Part shown: piece after piece, positions 60,885 to 64,000 of the stretch
Position numbering within the stretch: the first letter of the stretch is position 1
How the letters are laid out: each line of letters starts with the position of its first letter
From: Collybia mongolica
Lineage: Eukaryota; Basidiomycota; Agaricomycetes; Agaricales; Clitocybaceae
Length of the DNA: 64,000 bases
Direction: 5' to 3'
NCBI GenBank assembly: GCA_013420905.1
Contig: JAAXNY010000010.1
Coordinates: 372,001-436,000, forward strand
Notes under the pieces: model-generated
Databases searched by the model: none
Told to the model about the DNA's origin: nothing
Seen by the model: the letters and a program-made list of their open reading frames with translations, nothing else
Translations under genes and position numbers: made by a program

Positions 60885-63645
60885 CTGCGACTTATGTAGC
60901 GGGAATTAGTCTTTTAGACCGCATGTGGGATTGGATGAGTTACATACTATAATACAGAGTAGGTTGGGTTGTTGTTGAATTCGTTATGTGGATAAGGGCG
61001 AACTCCTTGTGAGTTATCAGAAGATCGGATATCGATAATCTTCAAGTTCCACGCTCCAACTCGAGTGACATTAAATTGGTGTCTATTTGGCTTGCTCCCA
61101 TATACATCTTCATGCCCATCGGCAATCCTGCTCTTACATGAATAATGAGCACCCACGTTATAGCACCCAACATTGGACCATCTATCCAGCTGAATTACCT
61201 CTCAAGAATATATCCAATTGGTCACCCCATTTTGAGGATCGGAGTCAACGGGTGTCCTTTGCAGCAATTGTGAGCACCTAGTATTCCTATCGAGTGTTTC
61301 TCTCGTCACACTTATTCTTCAAAGCATCGAAAACTCCAAGACCCTAGCCCTAACTCTAACCTATTTTAGCCTTCTCTCGGGCTTCGGTGTCATCATCGAA
61401 GTATGGACAGTGACTCCACGTCCGAGAACTACCCCAAAGGACACATACATCTCGACGGCCGACTACGCGTTTCAAACCAGTCGTGATATCCCCCATAGTG
61501 ACATCGCCGAGACGCCGCAAGGATAGAGTAGCTGGTTTACCTAATTTTGAGGAGGGGGATAGTCGTGCGTTTCCCGTTCGTTTCTTGACGGCGTGTACTG
61601 ACTACATTCTACAGAATCGGGGCGCAGGCTTTGGAACACTGAATGAGCCGAAACCTAGACATTCTCCGCCAGCGGCACGGTACTGCCCAGAGTGCGAAGT
61701 CCTTCCAAGGTTGAATAGTCAATTGAAATCTTGGCAGCGTACTTTTGCTGTGTCATGTCTGATTCAGGGTGATCATAAATGAGCCCAAGTCGCCTTTATC
61801 CCTTGCGTCTAGGGTCTTATATAATCTCTCAGTAATGTCAAGGACCTCCTTGTTCCTCAATGGCCAAAGAGAACACAGACCCGATCACCCATCATATACT
61901 TGTCCTGGCCTTCCCAAATACCAAAATCGCACTTCCTCCTCAATATCAGGCTTGTCCTGCAGGGCGTTATGTTCACTTCACTCTCCCGTTTCCCTATGTT
62001 TGGCAATGACCTAGGTGTCGCAAGTGACGGACCGCAATCCCAAGCGCATCGTGATGCTACTGCTTCTAGCCTCCGCCCCCCACCAGCGCAGTGGTTCCCA
62101 ACCCTCCCCCCTGCCGACTACATCTGGGCTGAACACCACTAGATTGGATGCTGGTTAGAAACCCGGCGCTCGGCTCGGCAATATGCACGTGCAAGGCACC
62201 ACCGGATACGGCATCAGTACTGGCTCCCGTCACGCGCACACCTGACACAACAAGCCTGTTCTCAACGATCCCGGAGTTCAAAGTGTTCGGGTCACTTTCG
62301 GCTATCGTTCCTGTTTATGGAGGAAGTGAGCAGGTGGACGGCGTTGGGGATGTGTGAGATGTGAGATGAAGTTGGAAATGAGATGGTTCGTGGTGTATTT
62401 TCTTGAGTTGAGTGCACGTGAACATTGTACAATTGCAGTATCCTGAATAGACATTAATACGATGCTGGCTCGAGCTCGGAGGATGGGGAAGGGTGTTCTG
62501 TTTCCATTACCAAAAAAAAACTATCTCCCATTACCGACTTGGGTTCTAAGGATACCATAATGTTGCCTTCCCCCTTCGCCGTTTGCGAACTGCATGTGCT
62601 GCGCGAACGTTGTGGCAAGGTTTTCTAGAGCGATGCCGGAAGCTTCCGAGATTTCTTTAACGTTGGCAAACGGTTTCATCAGACCCTTGCCCCCGCAATC
62701 AATGATCAACCTGCACACACCCCTCATTGCCTCTGCGACGAGAAATTTTATCTTCACGTCCCGTTGACGAGGCCGACGAATCCGGTGGGGTGGACCCGGA
62801 CCTGGTCGAGGTCACACAGCGCAACGGGGTGAGAGAGTACGGCAGCGAGGCGGTGTAGGTGGTGAAGAGTGGGGGAAGTTCGGGCCTACGCATTGCCAGT
62901 AGCCCACCTGCTGAAAAGTCCGCAGCGTAGCCTCTGATGAGATGTCGTGAAGGATAGGGGAAGAGAGATGGGCATACCTGTTGCACTGATGACATTCCTC
63001 GCGTTCCTCGACCTTCGCCTCCGCAGGCTCATATTCCACCCCGCGTCCTCCAGCAGCCGCGTCACGTGCGCGTTCTTTGGGCACTAGTATTCTCTGCTGC
63101 AGCAGCGGAGGCGAACTTCTTCATGAGCGCACCCACGGCAATGGTGCAATGCATCGACATTGCGGTTCGTAAAAAGCGCATGCTGATATCGATAAGGAAC
63201 CTGATAGTGGGGTGGACACAAGAGCATGCGGCCCAGTTGACGATGAAGGAGGCTCAACAGCGAATCGCATGATTCAATCAAGCCTTATCTTGGGTTCTTA
63301 TACTTAGCTCACTCGCCCAACCACAATCAACGTCGACTCTCCGAAGTTAGTGGAATCAGCCAAGGACCTTGATTGAATCTGATATGCTTGAGGCTAATTT
63401 TCTGCTTATCGTTATCTTATAGTATGCCTATTCCCTAGGGAAGGCCACTGGACCTTCTGGGGCACATTTGCACCTGCGAGTGCCTTCGACAACCGCTCGC
63501 TCGAAGTATCTCGACAAAAATCGAAGCCCATGGCACCACCCCTGTCAACAGCACGATGTGGCTTTGCTAGACAGGGTATGGTCGAGACCTCACACCCCCC
63601 CAAACGTAAATTGTGAATTTTGCAACAACTCGACGCCTGGACGGG
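60885..63645. other. Intergenic, no recognised gene
   Basis: CpG-normal with short frames on both strands. Minor items are a degenerate telomere-like ccctagccctaactctaacc near 61340 and a hAT-like end word at 62089-62103. Confidence 0.4.
62089..62103. other. Sequence resembling a hAT transposon terminus
   Basis: cagtggttcccaacc is close to the terminal inverted repeat of many hAT elements. No matching inverted end (ggttgggaaccactg) was found nearby, so it may be a relic end or chance. Confidence 0.25.
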
Positions 63646-63652
63646 TATAAAG
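63646..63652 (+). promoter_or_regulatory. TATA box of the second terpene synthase
   Basis: TATAAAG lies ~35 bp before the ATG at 63684. Its spacing is similar to that of the first synthase. Confidence 0.5.
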
Positions 63653-63683
63653 CTGACGAATCTCATTTCGATTGATACCAACC

Positions 63684-63983
63684 ATGGCTACCCAAACACC
63701 TTCTCCTCCACCGCAATCTCGTTTGTTCTATATACCAGACACGCTTGATCGATGGCCATGGGGCGCTCGAGTCAATCCTCACATCGACAAGGTCGGGTTG
63801 GCGTTGAATGACTGGCTCAAAAAATTCCCGCGAATCGACGAGAGGATTCTCAAAGTGATGGAACGCGGCGGGACGGGTAAGTGCTATTTTACTTATGAGC
63901 CGTTGTTATAGTGCTGACGGTACGTTCTACCGGTAAATCCTTAGAACTCTTTATATCTTGCATCCATCCCACTATGGACGAAG
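63684..63983 (+). CDS. Second sesquiterpene synthase, 5' end only
   Basis: Paralogue of the synthase at 20177-21442, cut by the window end. Exon 1 (63684-63876) encodes SRLFYIPDTLDRWPWGARVN followed by PHIDKV, and ends ERGGTG. After an intron (63877-63944), exon 2 (63945-63983) encodes LFISCIHPTMDE, followed by a donor gtgtgt. Both exon lengths and phases mirror the first gene (exon 2 is 39 nt in each). The metal-binding motifs lie outside the window, so activity cannot be judged. Confidence 0.85.
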
Positions 63984-64000
63984 GTGTGTTCAATATAAAC

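Noticed and set aside
61335..61370. ccctagccctaactctaacc as an interstitial telomere
   Set aside because: Only about three imperfect units. Too short to claim a telomeric relic.

Overview
The window looks like an agaricomycete (Basidiomycota) genome, possibly Ceratobasidiaceae-like. This rests on genes cut by many 45-60 nt GT-AG introns and on families typical of the class: a NACHT-WD40 NLR, basidiomycete-type sesquiterpene synthases, KNH/Kre9-like secreted proteins, a barwin/expansin-like protein, Zn2Cys6 regulators and an EBP-type sterol isomerase. All assignments were made by reading translations by eye; no search was run. Exon models were joined by hand. In eight genes (NLR, first terpene synthase, two KNH-like, barwin, Bzz1-like, CAF1/POP2, EBP) and the GTPase, the summed exon length is divisible by three, which supports the models.

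Layout. 1-5003 is a ~2 kb inverted repeat (a near-perfect palindrome) whose loop holds a ~0.95 kb repeat ending in an A/T run. A second copy of that repeat lies at 55.3-56.25 kb. 7.28-9.8 kb is a dead DDE transposon. 10.6-15.95 kb (-) is one large NLR gene (C2-like, helical, NACHT, 14 WD40). 17.7-20.0 kb is a decayed DUF4139/DUF4140 gene. 20.2-21.4 kb (-) is a sesquiterpene synthase. 21.5-27.5 kb shows no recognisable gene. 27.5-31.5 kb is a small secreted/cell-wall cluster (two KNH-like proteins and one barwin/expansin-like). 33-34.3 kb is a small AT-rich repeat island. 35.8-38.9 kb is a 21-exon F-BAR/C1/SH3 gene (Bzz1-like). 41.4-42.7 kb (-) is the CAF1/POP2 deadenylase. 42.9-50.0 kb (-) holds two tandem Zn2Cys6 regulators. 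52.2-53.2 kb is an EBP sterol isomerase. 54.4-60.2 kb is a repeat-rich block with a Tc1-like transposase scrap, the second repeat copy and a ~62 bp minisatellite. 59.6-60.9 kb (-) is a P-loop GTPase. The window ends inside a second sesquiterpene synthase.

The most striking large-scale feature is a mosaic of base composition. About 1-15.35 kb, 32.96-34.27 kb and 54.4-60.29 kb are almost free of CpG, while the rest has ordinary CpG. The CpG-poor blocks coincide with repeats. Their edges fall inside two host genes (the NLR and the GTPase), whose 5' exons keep CpG while their bodies lack it. The three nonsense codons of the dead transposase are each explained by CGA to TGA. This suggests cytosine methylation and deamination of repeats that spreads into neighbouring genes.
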